Assembly: GCA_022605955.1 (NCBI GenBank)
Contig: JAKCOZ010000011.1
Span: forward strand, 9,429,990 to 9,493,989
Length of the DNA: 64,000 nucleotides
Origin: Rallus limicola
Lineage: Eukaryota; Chordata; Aves; Gruiformes; Rallidae
Direction of reading: 5' to 3'
The position numbers were made by a program, and so were the translations under genes. The notes beneath the pieces are model-generated. The model saw only the letters and a list, made by a program, of their open reading frames with translations. It was not told where the DNA came from and did no database searches. This document shows positions 1 through 13,558 of the stretch, piece by piece. Numbering within the stretch: the stretch's first letter is position 1; each line of letters begins with the position of its first letter.

Positions 1-3000
1 TATAATTCCCATATCAAAATGTATTTACAATAAAAGGACATCATGAACTTATGAATGGTGTTCCACATGCAATATTTTATCCACTACTGAGATAAACCCA
101 TTTAGCTTGTAGCAAGCATCACATGTATTATGCTTTCATCATGACCCTAAAATGCTGAAAAGAAGAGCACTTTTGGCCATATTATACATTTTGCCTCTTG
201 TTCTTACTCAGCTTATCATTAGAAAAATGTAGCTAATTTTTTGCTAGTGATGATTTCTTGCATCAGCCATTCAATCCTTCTTTCAATGGTGGAATGCCTT
301 GAGTTGTGTGGGTGTGTGTGTGTTAGCCATAACGAAGAAAATATCAAGTGAAGTTTCCATTATGTTGCACTTTGAGAATTGGATTGCAATAGCGGTTTCT
401 TTTCAGTGTTCTTTTGTATATTTTTATTCTTTGTACCAGTTCAGATTGTGCCACATTGTCACAATCACCTGTCAGGACAGCATTACACTCAGTGATTTAT
501 AAACACACATAAATAATTAAAATTATTTTCAGGAGAAGGAAATTTCTGAATTTTCCTGTAATGCTTATTTTTATTTTTAACACATGACTCTTGGAGAGAC
601 AGTTTGTGGAGTGAAAAGTGTAAAGTGACAGGATCTGCTACTTTTGTTTTATTCTGCTCAGTATTTCTGCTCAGTCCTCTGATAATTGCTTTCTTGGTCC
701 CACATTTCCAGGGCAATTGATAAGCTCTCTGAAAGGTTTTGTTGTTTTCTGATGGTTTGTGGTTTTTGGGGTTCTTTTTTTTGTTTGGTTCGGGTTTTTT
801 TAGTTATATAAATCTTACAATTAAAGGAAGTTGCAGGCTGGATTTACGCACCCTAACTTCTGCCAGATTACAATTTTGTACACACTAGCTACTCTGTCAG
901 GCTCCCTCGCTAGCAGGTGGATGAAAATAGGTGACTTTGGAACATGAATTCTCATATTCTAAAATGGATTTCTGAAAGTAAATTTCCCTTTATTGCATGA
1001 AGAATTTTGATGAATTGTTTAGACCAGACACTAATTTTTAGCTGTCCACAGGTGAGTGGGATAAATCCCAACATGTAAGCTTAATTGAGGTTGCAGGAAA
1101 TGCAAGCACTGAAGTATATAACATCTTAAACAGCATTACTAATGTACTCTGTTGATCCAAGTCATGCTACCCTGACCACAACTTATAACACAATGCTGAC
1201 TTGTCCTCCCATCACCTAAATGAGTTACAGATAAATCTGTTAGCTTGTATTTCTGAGAAACTGCTTAATACCATTCACGTACAAATTGTATTAACTTCTG
1301 AAGAGAAAATCTGGTCTGTCTTTTGGTTCTGTTTTACACATGTAAACTTTCTGGTCTTACAGCATCAATTAAAAAATCACACAGCTCTAAATACCGCTAA
1401 ATTAATCAGAACATAAAATTGAATAAATATTGGCTCATGAAGAGACAGATGCTGCTTTGCCAGATAATGTCCTTCATGAAGAGATGAATTAATGTGTTTC
1501 TCCCTTCCAAAATTATTCTTATGCTCTTTATCTTTCTTGCAGGTACCATTAATTTTAATTAAGAGAATTGTAAGGGCAAAAAGCAAGATGAAGGCCACAG
1601 TGGTAATGCTCTATCATTGTCATCCAAGCCAATGTATAGACCCAATTGGGTACGCCCATTGGCCCAAAGAAATTATCAATATTTTTGGTCAGATATGTTT
1701 TTTATTTGCAGAGAAAAATAATTCAGAATATACTGATAGCTAATGGAATGCAGCTGATCTAGAGCCAGCCCTTGCATTTTAGCAGGAAGCACCATTCAGA
1801 GGCTCGAAGCAGAACAGATTTATCAAAGTCCACACCTAATGACAGGATAGAATTTGGATTCATACTCTCTGTCTCAATCGGCTCAGTGCTTGTCAAAGAT
1901 ATGCCAAGCAGTTGAGAATGACTGGGAATCATTAACTGGCTTTCCGTTCAAAAAGTACAATAGATTATACTACAGTTATTACTGATTTTGAGAATCTTGT
2001 CTGGAATTGAACAGCATGCTTAAAAAAAAAAAAAGAAATAAAAAGACCAAACACAGCACATTTCCGGACAAGAACTTCTTTAGCATAAAATGAGAAACTC
2101 AGCTAAAAAAAAAAGAAAAGAAAAGTTTGCAGACATGGATGTATTTTACAGATTAGCTCAGATCCTCAGCTGCAAAGCACCCTGAAGTCAGCAGAACTGT
2201 ATCCATTTGCCCCGGTTTATGCATCTGATCCAATCTTCTCTTTTAGAGCACGGAGAGAGTGCAGACACTGTTGTTGAGATCAGCAGCAGTTTTGTACATC
2301 TAAGCAGCACGCCAGCAGAGCCTCCCAGAAAGTTGCACAAGCACAATTAACAGATTGGGCTTGAAAATCACACTGTTTCTGTGATAAGTGCCCCTTCGCA
2401 GGGTTCAAGCTGTTCCACATCTCCAGACTGTTTTGTTGCTTTTTCCTTTGCAGAGGGAGAATCCTCCACAGTGTGTGACTTCGTGGCAAACTGCCGCTGC
2501 CAAATGCACGCAGCTATTTAATGCCTCACTGCTGAGATTTGGGATTTCTTGATGTTCATCTCAAATGTAAAATATATCTGGATCATAATCTCCGAGAGGT
2601 TAAAGATTTCAGCAGGGGAAAAAATGGTATTTTGTCATCTTGTCATCTGAAATTGTTTTATGTTTCACACTACAAAGTAAAAATATAAAGGGATCATCAC
2701 CTAGGTGATAAACTGCCAGTTTCCAGACAAACATTTTAACTGATTTACACCTGTTTTCCTCTAGGAAAACCTGCATTTTATGTGAGGCATTTCTTTCCCA
2801 ACTGATAAATGACAATGGTGCAAGTATCTTCATCTTGGTGTGAATTGACCCAGATTGAATACGACCAAGTTTTTACATTACTTTGTGACCAAACAACTTC
2901 TGGAGACATTAAACTGCTCGGTCTGGCTCCAAAACTTTTACAAGATTCATCTGGAGACAGGGTAATGTCCTTAATTATATATTTTAAATAAATTAATAAG

Positions 3001-4215
3001 TATATACATCAGACCACAAGAAAAAATATATTTTCATTGTAGCATATCAGTGTTTGTTTTGATGTCAAATAAGAGTCAGAAAGCATAGTTAGTCACTTTT
3101 TTTCAGTTCATAATCTTACCATTCCTATAAATATCTCCGGGGGATTTCCAAAATGTCAAACTGAAAGAACTGGCGTTTAAACAAGTCTACATATATATTT
3201 TCAATATCATTTTTAACTCATACATCGTAGAATATGCACACAATGATGGAAATATACATTTGTGTTGGTAGGTAATCTTGTAAGCCATGATCAATTTATG
3301 AAGATGATGCTTCAGTAAAGCACAAGAATTTTCTTTTTCCAAAACTTCAGGTCACTGAAAGCAAAACTGAAGATTCAGAAGTAAAACATCTGTAAATACA
3401 CACCACAATGCTTCCTGTAACTCTTGTTATGGTTCCTGTTTCCACGATGAGTACCAAAACCACTGGGAATGCTTAAGGTGCCAATGGTCTCCTCTGTTTA
3501 GTATCACAGTTTGTATTTACTCTCCATCTTTCTGCATCTTTTCGGCAGTTTTAGTGGAAATGTATGTCTTATTAAGGGACAGTCCAGAACTGGAGTACTG
3601 AGTATATCATAATGCAAATAAATAATCATGACCATTACACATGATGTGATCACATGCATGTTTTAGGGTATTATATACACAGTAAAAAAATAATCTTCAT
3701 CCATAAGCATTTAACATCACCAAGCATGATTTAAATGTAGAATAACTAAGCCAGTGTACTGCAGATTGAAATGGAAATGTACCAAGTAGCATTTTAGGCT
3801 GTTTGACTTAGTAGACTTACGTGACTTGAGTACAGTTATATCAGAATACATATTGCACAAAGTAAACATCATCAGAAAAATTAAGTGACCTAGCTTACAT
3901 AAGAAGTGTGAAAGAGTTAAAATCCAGAGTGCATTCTTATAACAGTTTTTTCTTACCTTTATTGTTCCCAGGCATAAGCTATTTAAATATTAGGTATTGT
4001 TAATACATATCAATAAATTAAAAGAAAGCATGGTAAAGCATTGTAGTGGTGGTGTAATGTTTTTTAGCTGGAAATCTTATGTTCAGGAAATTCAGTTAAT
4101 ACATTAGGATACACGATATTCATCCACTCTGCATTTTTTATCTTCATAGTAGAAACCCCCCTTTTTATTTTTTTCCCCTCCTACTGGCAATTTAAGGGAT
4201 TTGATCCTTAATTGG
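1..4215. other. Unassigned AT-rich non-coding sequence
   Basis: No recognisable repeat, RNA gene or exon is seen. Open frames here are under 100 codons and lack known motifs. The part at about 2130-2540 is less AT-rich than its surroundings and looks like single-copy sequence. A well-formed acceptor-like site (pyrimidine tract then CTAG, near 2765) is not followed by an open frame in register with the 2809-2991 frame, so I do not call an exon. Confidence 0.5.
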
Positions 4216-4450
4216 ATTTCCCCAGAGGATTCAGGGAACTACAGGCCTGTCAGTCTGACCTCAGTCCCGGGGACAATCATGGAGAGGGTCATCTTGGGAG
4301 CTATCATGCAGCACATGTGTGATGGCCAAGGGATCAGGCCTAATCAACATTTTTTACAAAAGGTAAATCCAGCTGGAGGCTGGTCAAGAGTGGCTTCCCC
4401 CAGGATTCAGTCTGAGGTCCAGTTTTGTTCAACACTATCAATGTTGGTAA
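4216..4450 (+). mobile_element. CR1 LINE fragment, reverse-transcriptase part with internal deletion
   Basis: Translation on the plus strand gives NYRPVSLTSVPG followed by IMERVI and a stretch ending GIRPNQH. This is the fingers region of CR1-type ORF2 reverse transcriptase. The frame then jumps, near 4370-4440, to a segment reading PQDSV, a stop, then GPVLFN. This resembles the conserved GVPQGSVLGPVLFN block that normally lies about 100 residues further on. The copy has therefore lost the sequence in between, and it lacks both the 5' end and the 3' tail. It is a dead fragment. Confidence 0.85.
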
Positions 4451-7400
4451 CATTCTGTTTGTGTAGCTGGGTAGATTTCTAATGAAATCTTAGTAGAATG
4501 GAATTGAATAGTCAGGGAACAACTGGGCCAGAATTCAAAGGGGAAAAGAAGAAGGTTTTTCAGCTTGCTCACTCATAGAGAAAAAAAACAGAGGTGTCAT
4601 TTTAAAGGCATTTAAGAGCTGTTGCGTGTCTACTTGAACATCCTCAGGCTGGTTTTCAGGGATGTGTTTTCCTAATGAAATTCAGCAAGGCAAATCTTAA
4701 ATGTTTGCCACTACTTCACTGTTCCTCAGGGACTGGAATTTGATACCTGAGGGGTGGGTAATGAAACTCTATGTAACTTTTAGGTTTTGCTATTAGTAGT
4801 ATATGACTTGTCCCACTAGGTAGTTAATCATCAAATGTAACTCCTTTGAAATGAAAGCTTACCAGATTTGGGCTAGCTTCGGAATGCTAAACATTTTTTG
4901 CAGGTTTTTTCCTGTAACTTGTAGATGATGATGATGATGATAATTCAATATTATTTTATGATCTAGTTCAATGTGACATGATTTTTATTATATTACCAAA
5001 GAAATATACTCTGTATATAGTCTTTTACTGCTGGAAATAGAAAAAAAAAAGTTTAAAAGACAAAGCTTTCAATGACTCTTTCCTTTTTATACAACAAAAT
5101 CGATACTTATTTCATCTTTCCATTGTATGGCAAAATTAACTTAAAACTGCAGCATTAATATATAAAAATGATGACAATCATAAGAAAGGCTTTGAAAAAT
5201 CATGGAAACATTTTGCTGATTAAAGGTCTTCTTTTTCAACACAGCTTCACAACACATTTTCACACAGAAAAAACGAAAAGAAGAACTCATAAAAATTATT
5301 TACATTTTCTCCTCTTGAACAATAAGACAGAAATGAGTCACCTTATCAAGACAACACTGTAACTCTTGTTATGGAGGGAACTGAACTCTTCAATGCTATG
5401 TGAACACAGGGTTTAAGGAGGAAGTGTGGTTCAGCTCTCCTTGAGCTTATTCTGTCCTTCCTTCATCAAAGACTTCTCTTAGAGAAGATTTACTCTACCA
5501 TCATGCTCATCAATGTCCCTTACTATAAACTACTTTGAGGTTGCAAGAGCATAAAAGTATGAATATGTCTCCCATACTGTTGATCTCATGTTGAACAGGG
5601 GTATTACATGTAGCTGCTGATCAGGAATATGAAGAAAATACTCAGTTCAGCAACAACGTATAGATGTAGCTGGTTACAGCTATATGAAACTTGTTCGTAT
5701 ACCCTCTTTTAAAGTACAAATGGTCTGATTTATTGAAGATTTTCTATATGTATCTCTGTCTTAGATGAAGAAGAAAGTTTCCTATTCATATATACTTCTG
5801 AGAGTGATCATCCTTTAGAGGTGAAATTTCAGGGTGGTCTTGATTTTGGGATTTGAGGTCCCTTTTGTTCGATAGGCCACATTAGCGTTAACAGCAAGAT
5901 TTTCTTTTACAACCCAAGAACACAGGTGGGCAGATACTGACTGCATTTTACCATTACAACTTCAGTTCAGTTTACTTATTCACAAAGATATTAAACACCT
6001 ATTTTTTACCACAAAATTTCTATAAAAGTTAAACCTTTTTAATCATGCTATCACAAACATGCAAATTCTCTCAAAGAGCAATTCTTAGTGATAAGACAAA
6101 TATAGTACAGAAGTAGTATATCTTCAAATGGCTCAAAGTATGTCTTGAGCTACTGACAATAGCTGACAATTTTTAGGGCATTTCTTTATCTAAAAGCAGA
6201 GGAAATTCTCAATTTTATATAGAAATTAGCTCATCTAAGTACACCAGATTTTTATTAGAAATTAAAGAGTTTGAATCAACTCTTTTAAAGGTGGGATTCA
6301 TCTTTCCTAAGTTTGTGTCCAACTAAATTGGTTTCCAAGATTCCTATAATCACTTTCTGAGATAATTTGCCTTGTTTATTCAGTACTAACTAGGTCAGGT
6401 GCCTAATTTTTCAGATAACTACAGGTAAGCAAGACAAGTCTTAATTAAAAAAACTCCACATAAGATTAAACTGATTTTAAAATAACAGAAGAAAAATTTA
6501 ATCTTTTTTCTTCAGGGTTTGTTTTTTTTCCTTACCTTGTTCTGTCCTGGATGGGAAAAGTATTTGCTGAAGAACTCAGGGAAGAAGGAGCTGTTTTCTT
6601 TGTAAAACTCCTATTTGTTCTTTCCCCCTTTTTTTAAAATAAAAATCTTTTGATGAAAGCCAGTACCAATCTAGAATATTTGCAACTGTCTTAGAATTCC
6701 TATTAAAAACCAGTGAAGTACATAATCATCTTTGGCAGCATTTGTTGAACAAATGACAAGAAGCTGCATAAGATGTCCATATTCTATCTTTGTTTTAACT
6801 GTAATTCAATAATACATGAAGCCAGTTCATTATTTTCATATTAACACTCATGTGATACAGCTATATTGTATCAATACATAAACATCAACAATGATGTACC
6901 ATGATTTGATTGGCAGTAGTCTTAAAGAACAATTGTGAAATTTACTGTGGGTAACAAGTTAAGACAATATTGACTGTCATTATAGATTGGCACGGATAAA
7001 TATGGCAAATTAATATAAAAACTGAGAAATATAGCTTCTCTTTTTTTGGCAACACATTTATTGTCATCTAATAACACATACATTAAAAAAAAAGAGATTA
7101 ATTAATAAACTTTTACATTCTTCAATTCTCCCAAAAATATGTGGAGCAGCAATTTTGATTAGAAGTGCTTTGATTTATAAAACACATCAAACATTTACCA
7201 ATAAAAATGGAAGATTTACTATTGCCAATTATGTCACTAATAGTTTCGCCTTTACCCTTATTAATCTTACTATACATGCCGCCAGCACAGGTAATCATGC
7301 ATTTCTCTGGCATTTTTTAGAGGAACTTCAGAAAATGTTACACTTCTATAATTGCTGGGGATTTTAATTGTGTGTTACAGAAAAATCTGGATAAATTGCA

Positions 7401-7696
7401 AAGCACTGACATTCTAATACTTTAAAACTGGAAAGTGCTGAAACATTTTATAACAGCAGATTGAAGTTAAATCAGCTATTGAAGTGGAGTTAAAATGCTG
7501 TCAAAAGGGAGCAAATATTTTTTTGCTGACATCCGCTATATCTATTTAAGAACTGATTATTTTCTAGCATCTCAAACTTTGAAATTAAACACCTGAATTT
7601 TTCAACGAATCAATTTCTTGGTTCATGCACTAATATGACACTAGATTAAGCATTTCCAACACAGTTTTAGAAGAAGAAATTAATTTCATGTGGGGA
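4451..7696. other. Unassigned AT-rich non-coding sequence
   Basis: Apart from a (GAT)6 microsatellite at 4924 I see no repeat family, exon or RNA gene. Local A and T runs are common. The overlapping open frames at 7122-7367 on both strands have no recognisable domain. Confidence 0.5.
4924..4941. repeat. (GAT)6 microsatellite
   Basis: Six perfect GAT units are read directly from the sequence. Confidence 0.95.
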
Positions 7697-8059
7697 TGTG
7701 ATGGGTTGACCGTGGCTGGATACCAGGTGCCCACCAAGCTGCTCTGTATGCATAGTGGTTGCCCTGAAAGAAAAACATAAAGAGGAAATGTCCCTCTTCC
7801 TCCTCCTTTCTCTCACCTTTCATAGCTAGGCAGACATGTCACATGGTGACGCTCCTTTGGTCAGTGAGGGTCAGGTCTCCTGGCTGTGTCCACCCTGCCC
7901 ACCCCCAGCCCACTGCTGAGGGGGATGTTGGGGAGACAGCCTTGATGTGTGCCAGCCCTGCTCAGCAGCAGCCAAACCCTGGTGTGTTACTAGCACCTTG
8001 CTGGGCACAGTGAGGCTGCGCTGGGGATAGTCAACTCCCACTCAGCCAGACCCAATACA
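7697..8059 (-). mobile_element. Solo LTR of an avian endogenous retrovirus (about 363 bp)
   Basis: On the plus strand the block opens TGTGATGGGTTGACCGTGGC and closes CAGACCCAATACA. These are the ends of a common bird ERV LTR in reverse orientation, with TG...CA termini. The minus-strand reading has the usual U3 landmarks, including CACAGCCAGGAGACCTGACC and CACTGACCAAAGGAGCGTCA. The flanking five bases are gggga (left) and aggga (right), a probable target duplication with one mismatch. The element is shorter than related LTRs, so internal deletion is likely. Confidence 0.75.
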
Positions 8060-9565
8060 AGGGAAATGGACATTCAGGTTTGTCCCACCTTTGTCTGTTG
8101 ATCATTATAAAGACCTCATTACAGAGCTGGAGCTGCTTGGAAGAAGTAAGTATTTTGTGCTGTACAATGTCCCTTGCACAGAGAAGGAAAACTTGTGGTT
8201 TAGGTCCACATATTGTACTGACACTGTGTCTGCTGACCTGTAGCTTTGCTGTTCTGGCCTGAGGGATGCAAGAAAAAATAAATCCCATGATAAGAGACAA
8301 TATGAAGCAGTAGAGGCTGTTGAGATCAACTTGATGGATTGTTTTGGGAACTGACTGAAAAATTCTCCCAGGGTTAGTCTGCAGCAGACAGCACTGTTTT
8401 GTTTTGCTAACTGCTGCTAGGGTAGGACGAGGAAGGCAAGATATCTTATCACAATTCCAGCTCAATGCAGGGTTGATAATCATTTTACATAAGTAAAAGG
8501 GAGTGCTTTCTTCTTCTTCTAAAACAGACACTTTCATTTGGTTGGCTGGATTGATCTCTATTGCTTATAATGGGAGTGTAGGCACACATACTTTAAATGT
8601 CTGAAGTAAGATAAAATCAATCACACTCTAGATATCTGTGATGTAGACATCTACAGCAGGGCTAGTTTCTTGGTATTCCTTTATAGTCAATGGAGAGAAT
8701 AGGCACTTTTATGTGCAATTCATTTGATCTATTTTAGACATGTACTTTAGGATGAGATGAATTGCACACTAGAAACTCTCATTTCTCTCTATTGAATTTA
8801 AAGGGAGTCTAGGGTGACTAGTTCAGGTGCAGACATCTGCATTTACATTTAATTAAATGAATCCCTCTGCAGTATATCTGATGCTTCCAAGAAAACTTGG
8901 GTGGACTTAAACACATGCTTGTAGCATTTTTGTAACAAGGAATATTAGATTTACTATGTGTATGCAGGCAATCTGTTTATCCATCAGTCCAAAGTTTCTT
9001 GCAACTGTTGTTTTTACTCTATTTGTTTAATAGAGAATTCACACATATTTCTAAGCAGTAAACCAAAAAGTAGAAATATGGAGACCAAAGCTGAAAGAAC
9101 AAGTGCTTAATTGCATATTTTATTCCCTATACAGCTTAACTTGTTCTCTGATTGTGATAATTCTCTAAGTGGCAATAAATTGTCAGGGACTACACCAGCA
9201 GTGTAGTGACATTCCTGTCAAGGCTACGCTGAATGAACCTTGCTGGTCAGCTGTTGGTGGAAGGGAAAGGGAAATTGTGAGAACACATAATTTTGCTTCC
9301 ACCTCCTACTCTTTGCCCAGCTTCTCATTTGATGCAATAATATTCCCATCTAGCTGCTAGAAATCAAATTGAATATATCTGTGTTGCAATCCAAAAAAAT
9401 CTGATTTCAAAACTGAACAACACACCTCAGTATTCATTACCTTACTATTTTGGGTTACCAAAACCAGTGAATTTGTAGCTGCATGGATTTCACCCACGGC
9501 CAGGTCTGTCAGCACATAGCTGAGAACCTACTCTGCACCCTGCAGAGAAAATCATACAGGTGTAA
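8060..9565. other. Unassigned non-coding sequence
   Basis: No repeat or gene is recognised. The 168-codon minus-strand frame at 8031-8537 starts in single-copy sequence and runs into the tip of the neighbouring LTR. It has no recognisable domain, so I do not call it a gene. Confidence 0.45.
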
Positions 9566-9967
9566 TGTCATGGTTTAACCCCAAACAGCAGCTAAGTACC
9601 ATGCGGCTACTCGCTCATTTCTCCACACACTAGTCCTCGACTCCTCACCCTGGGATGGGATGGGGAAGAGAATTGGAAGGAAAAAGGTAAAACTCATGGG
9701 TTGGGTTAAGGATAATTTACTGAGACAGTGAAGAAAAGGGAAAATAACAACAGAATTTGTAACAGAATATAAGAAAAGCGTGGTACACAATGCAATTTGA
9801 TCACTAATAGTCAGCCCACCCCCTCCATCCTGGCCACCCCCTGTATATGCTGAGTACGATGTCATTTGGTATGGATATACTTCTTCAGCTAGTTTAGGTC
9901 ACCTGTCCTGGTTATGTCCTCCTCCCATCTTTTAAAAACTAACTTTATCACAGCAAAAACCAGGACA
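9566..9967 (-). mobile_element. Solo LTR, avian ERV (family shared with 13559, 15350 and 59281)
   Basis: The plus strand starts TGTCATGGTTTAACCCC and ends ACCAGGACA, the reverse complement of an LTR that begins TGTCCTGG and ends GGTTAAACCATGACA. Internal landmarks agree: the motif AAACTCATGGGTTGGG (end of the LTR), a run of AT-rich sequence, then CACCCCCTGTATATGCTGAGTA, which carries the promoter region on the minus strand. Flanks tgtaa and tgtga suggest a 5-bp target duplication with one mismatch. At about 402 bp it is shorter than its relatives, and the U3 part is reduced. Confidence 0.85.
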
Positions 9968-12900
9968 TGTGAGTGCATAACTATGGCCTGTATATGTTTA
10001 CCATACATCCAAATTCAGCATAGATAAGTGCTTAGTCAGAAGCTTTTCTGTTTTATTTTGGGAGACCAAAGCTACTGAGTGATGTAAATACCTGTAAGTA
10101 CTGATGAGAATTAAGACTGAAGTGTTTGGAAATCAGAAAAACGAGTTATGAATCAGTCATCTCAGGAACTTCCTTGATAGACTCAGAGGTTTAGCTTTGA
10201 AATAAGTCCATGTTCAGAAAGCAAAGCAGAAAACTGTCCTGGAAATTGAAGAAAGTTCAGCGATAGCTTGATCATAGAACTCACAACTCAGGAAAGAAAT
10301 TAGTGTTATCTGAGAAGAAAATTCAAAATTCAGGAATTTGGGGTGTATGGAGGGGGTTTTGTTGTTTCTGCTACTACTATATCCCTAGACCCAAAATGCA
10401 GACTGGTAGAACCATTTTCTAATAAATAATGTATATTAGTCAGCACAGTTATTTTTTTTTGACAGCTACTACACCTCTGATTAGAGAAAAGAGATGCTCT
10501 TAAATACTTATATGCTTTTAGTCAGGGTTTGACAAGGGTATCTCATATAAAGATTTTTCTTTAAAAGTTAGATTAATACAAACATTTTTTGAAACATAAT
10601 TTAGGTAGTTGGACGCATATTGGATCAACCAGCTTTGACACTGCAATTGCTTCAGGTTTTCATGGCTGTGATAATCGCATCCCTCCCTTTTCATTACCCA
10701 GATTGAGTACTCTGAGCTGGAGCAACAACATCTCTCTCTTACCATGAGGATAATTTTTATGCCTCCAGTCCCTTATCAGTATTTTCATTCACCTTCCTCT
10801 GTTCATTCTTCTTTTCACTGTCAGACCATTTAGTCATAACTTTTCTGCATGTTTTATATATTCTTTATATTACCTCCTTTATTTTTACTTTATATACTTG
10901 TTCTTGTATCTCTGTCTCAAATAATTGTATTACTTGAACCAGTAGAAAAGGGCTCTCTTAAAATAATTCCTCAGCAAAAATTCCTCACTGTTTTTCTTTA
11001 TGGGAGAAAAAAAACCCAAAACAACAAAACAAAACAAAATCTTAAAATCGAGAACACCCAAAAAAATCCTCCACCAAAACAAACAAACACGCACACATAC
11101 ACCCTGACCCACAAAAGGACCAAAACACTGGAAACTAGCACTATTTGCCCTTTCTTAACTATTCCTGCTCTCCCTTTTTCACTATCATCTTTACGTATCT
11201 TGCCTATTTCAGTTCTCAATGAACCCAAGGGGGAATTTAAAGCACCTCTTTAATCATCAGTTTCTGAACCCGGGGCAATGGTTCTGAGAAGTTGTTTGCA
11301 TTACAATTTAAAAAGGAAAGGAATTACAGAATATGTCTCCCCCTAATCAGCACTTGTGGTAAAATATGTGTTAATAAAAACCAGAATTCCCATTCCATTC
11401 ATAATTTATAAAGCAGATAGATTGGAACTCACATAATACAGCATGGAGGAAGCAGACATGTGGTTATAATCCTTTTTTTTGATTACAACAACATACCTTT
11501 ATTGAGACCAGTGGAGCTACTGCTGATTTACACCAGTTTAAGTAGGATGCAAATCCAGTCAGTTATATTTTAACAAAAACATTAAGCAGTACAGAGCATT
11601 TTAAAAAAATGAAGCATCCTACTTTTACAGGTTTAATATTTTACAACTTGAATTTCCTCTTTGTTAACAAGGTTTTTATAATGCTGTTGCTTCAATAGAG
11701 AGAATAGCCACAACAAGGTGAACGTGTAATAGCAGACTAGAAAACCATTGAGTTAAGATCTGCCCATAATGAAGAAGCTAGAGAAATTTGTATCTGGAAA
11801 GATTGACTTGTGTTGTCCAAGAACTGTCTCAAATATTTTCCTTAACATTTTATCTCAAAAGAAGCCAAGCCCTGTACATTGGTCCACCACAGAATAGATA
11901 ATAACTTCTGCTGCAGCAGAGAGATTATAATGAGAAAAAAAGCAACTTTGGTGTTTCTTCCTTCAGTCTATCACATCTATGTCACCAACTCTAACAGAAC
12001 TAATGTGGTAAGGTACTAGCAACTATAGGAGATCAGCTTGTAGTAGCATGCAAGGGAGAACCAAGTAAATGTCTGAAGAGGAAATAGTCTAATAAAAGAA
12101 TATAGCATAATTTCAAAAAACAAATGGAAGATACTTTTTGTTTATGAATAGCAGAGTATCTCCTTAGGGCTGGATTCTCATCTTAATCATTTTGGTATTG
12201 GTGAGTTGAAGCTGCCTCACAGTCTGTAATAACTCACCTCCTACACTGTCTGAAGAGTTCATAGTCTTTTATTTATCCTGCAGTATTAGTATTCTTACTG
12301 GTAGAGAAGCAGGCCACCTACTGTAGGGGAGATGAGCGATTCAGATGGTACTTTATGAGCTGACAGTCTCTGGCTCCATATTCAGTTAATGATAATGTCA
12401 TGATTTCTAAGTCAGGCAGAGTGCTAGCTATAGCTGTTTCACCCAAGCATTGTGATTGCTTCTCTTCAGTTTCAATAAACAAATCCAGAGTACACGTGTC
12501 TTCAGTGACTCCATCTCCCTTTTAATTTATATGCCATGGGAGTTGCTTAAGTACATCCTTGATGCTCCACTATGGACCAGTGAGACTGACATCTTGATTC
12601 ATAGAATAATTTCTGTGGGTTTTGGGAGCCCACTCCATAAAAATGATACTTTTGATGGCTCAGGTATCTTCCATAATGTTTTTGAGCCAGATGTGCAAAA
12701 ATGTGGCACCATTGTGAGGTAGAAATCAGGACTTTACCATTAAAAATACCCACTTGTTAAGATATATGAAGTCTCTGCAGAATACAGATGACTGCTTTTC
12801 AAGTACTATTGAAGATTCCAGAATAAGTTTCATGTAACTGATAAAAATAGATTGCTAAATATAGATTCTGCTGTGATTCAAACCTATGATTCAGGATAAT

Positions 12901-13377
12901 ATAGATGGGGAAGCCATTGTGATTGTTGGGAAACCTCCTTTGTAATGGAAGGTTTGTACCATATCTCATTAACTATATTTAAATGTTTTAACAGTTTTCA
13001 AATCTTTGTCTTTAAACGGTTACAATGTTTCACAAAGTTAGAGCAGCACTGCAAGCATTATTAGATGGGGATAGAAGTTAAAAATGAAACTGCGAAAAAG
13101 AACGGCTGAAAAAGGTGTCATTACAATGAGCTGTAGGAATAGATAACTCTTAGTCTCACTCTTCTGGACTGACAAATGTACCGTCTGTCTATATGGCATT
13201 AATGAATGACAGTTTCTCACCATTTGGTGGATGCATGTGTCATCATTTGTCTAGATGACATCGTGATTTATAGACATCATTGAAAAACATTAGACAATCT
13301 TTCTACAAGTTTGATGGGAATTCTGAATATGTGCAAGTAAGGAGTAGATTTCTCTGAACAGTTCATTGGGATGCAGA
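9968..13377. other. Unassigned AT-rich sequence with an A/C-rich tract
   Basis: A low-complexity A/C-rich tract (AAAAC and CAAA units) occupies about 11005-11100 and explains the overlapping frames called on both strands there. A weak CATAGAAT match near 12601 is not followed by CR1 sequence. Nothing else is recognised. Confidence 0.5.
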
Positions 13378-13545
13378 GTTTCAGGCAATCGGAGGGGCAA
13401 TATGGTCCGTTGGTTAGACTGTTCACTTGGAAGATGGGGGCCTTCAACTCAGTTTCCTGCTGTACCTGAAGCTCCTTTTTTGACCTTGGACATCTACATT
13501 CTCAGAGTCATTTCTCTCCACTGTAAACAAGGAAGGGGTGTTTTT
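13378..13545 (+). mobile_element. MIR-like tRNA-derived SINE
   Basis: The sequence follows the order of a tRNA-derived SINE of the MIR type. First comes a tRNA-like head (GGTCCGTTGGTTAGACTG as a degenerate A box region, CCTTCAACTCAGTTTCCTGC at the B-box position). Then comes a body resembling the MIR core (CTGAAGCTCC, TTTGACCTTGGACA, CTCAGAGTCATTTCTC, CACTGTAAA). Divergence is high, as expected for an ancient amniote SINE. It lacks the intact folding of a tRNA gene. The assignment is from memory of the MIR consensus and was not aligned. Confidence 0.6.
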
Positions 13546-13558
13546 TCCTCTCCCAAGG

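Noticed and set aside
2765..2991. Possible exon ending at a GTAATG donor, with a good acceptor-like site upstream
   Set aside because: The sequence after the acceptor has stops in all three frames before joining the 2809-2991 frame, and the peptide matches nothing I recognise.
8031..8537. 168-codon minus-strand open frame
   Set aside because: It has no domain, and its C-terminal end runs into the tip of a solo LTR. It looks like chance.
10849..11253. 134-codon plus-strand frame with Lys/Thr/Asn-rich middle
   Set aside because: It is explained by an A/C-rich low-complexity tract. Overlapping minus-strand frames arise from the same tract.
12600..12625. CATAGAATAATTTCTGTGGG as a CR1 tail
   Set aside because: The sequence that follows does not match CR1.
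13378..13450. tRNA gene
   Set aside because: It has only degenerate A and B box-like segments and no cloverleaf, and the sequence continues into a SINE core.
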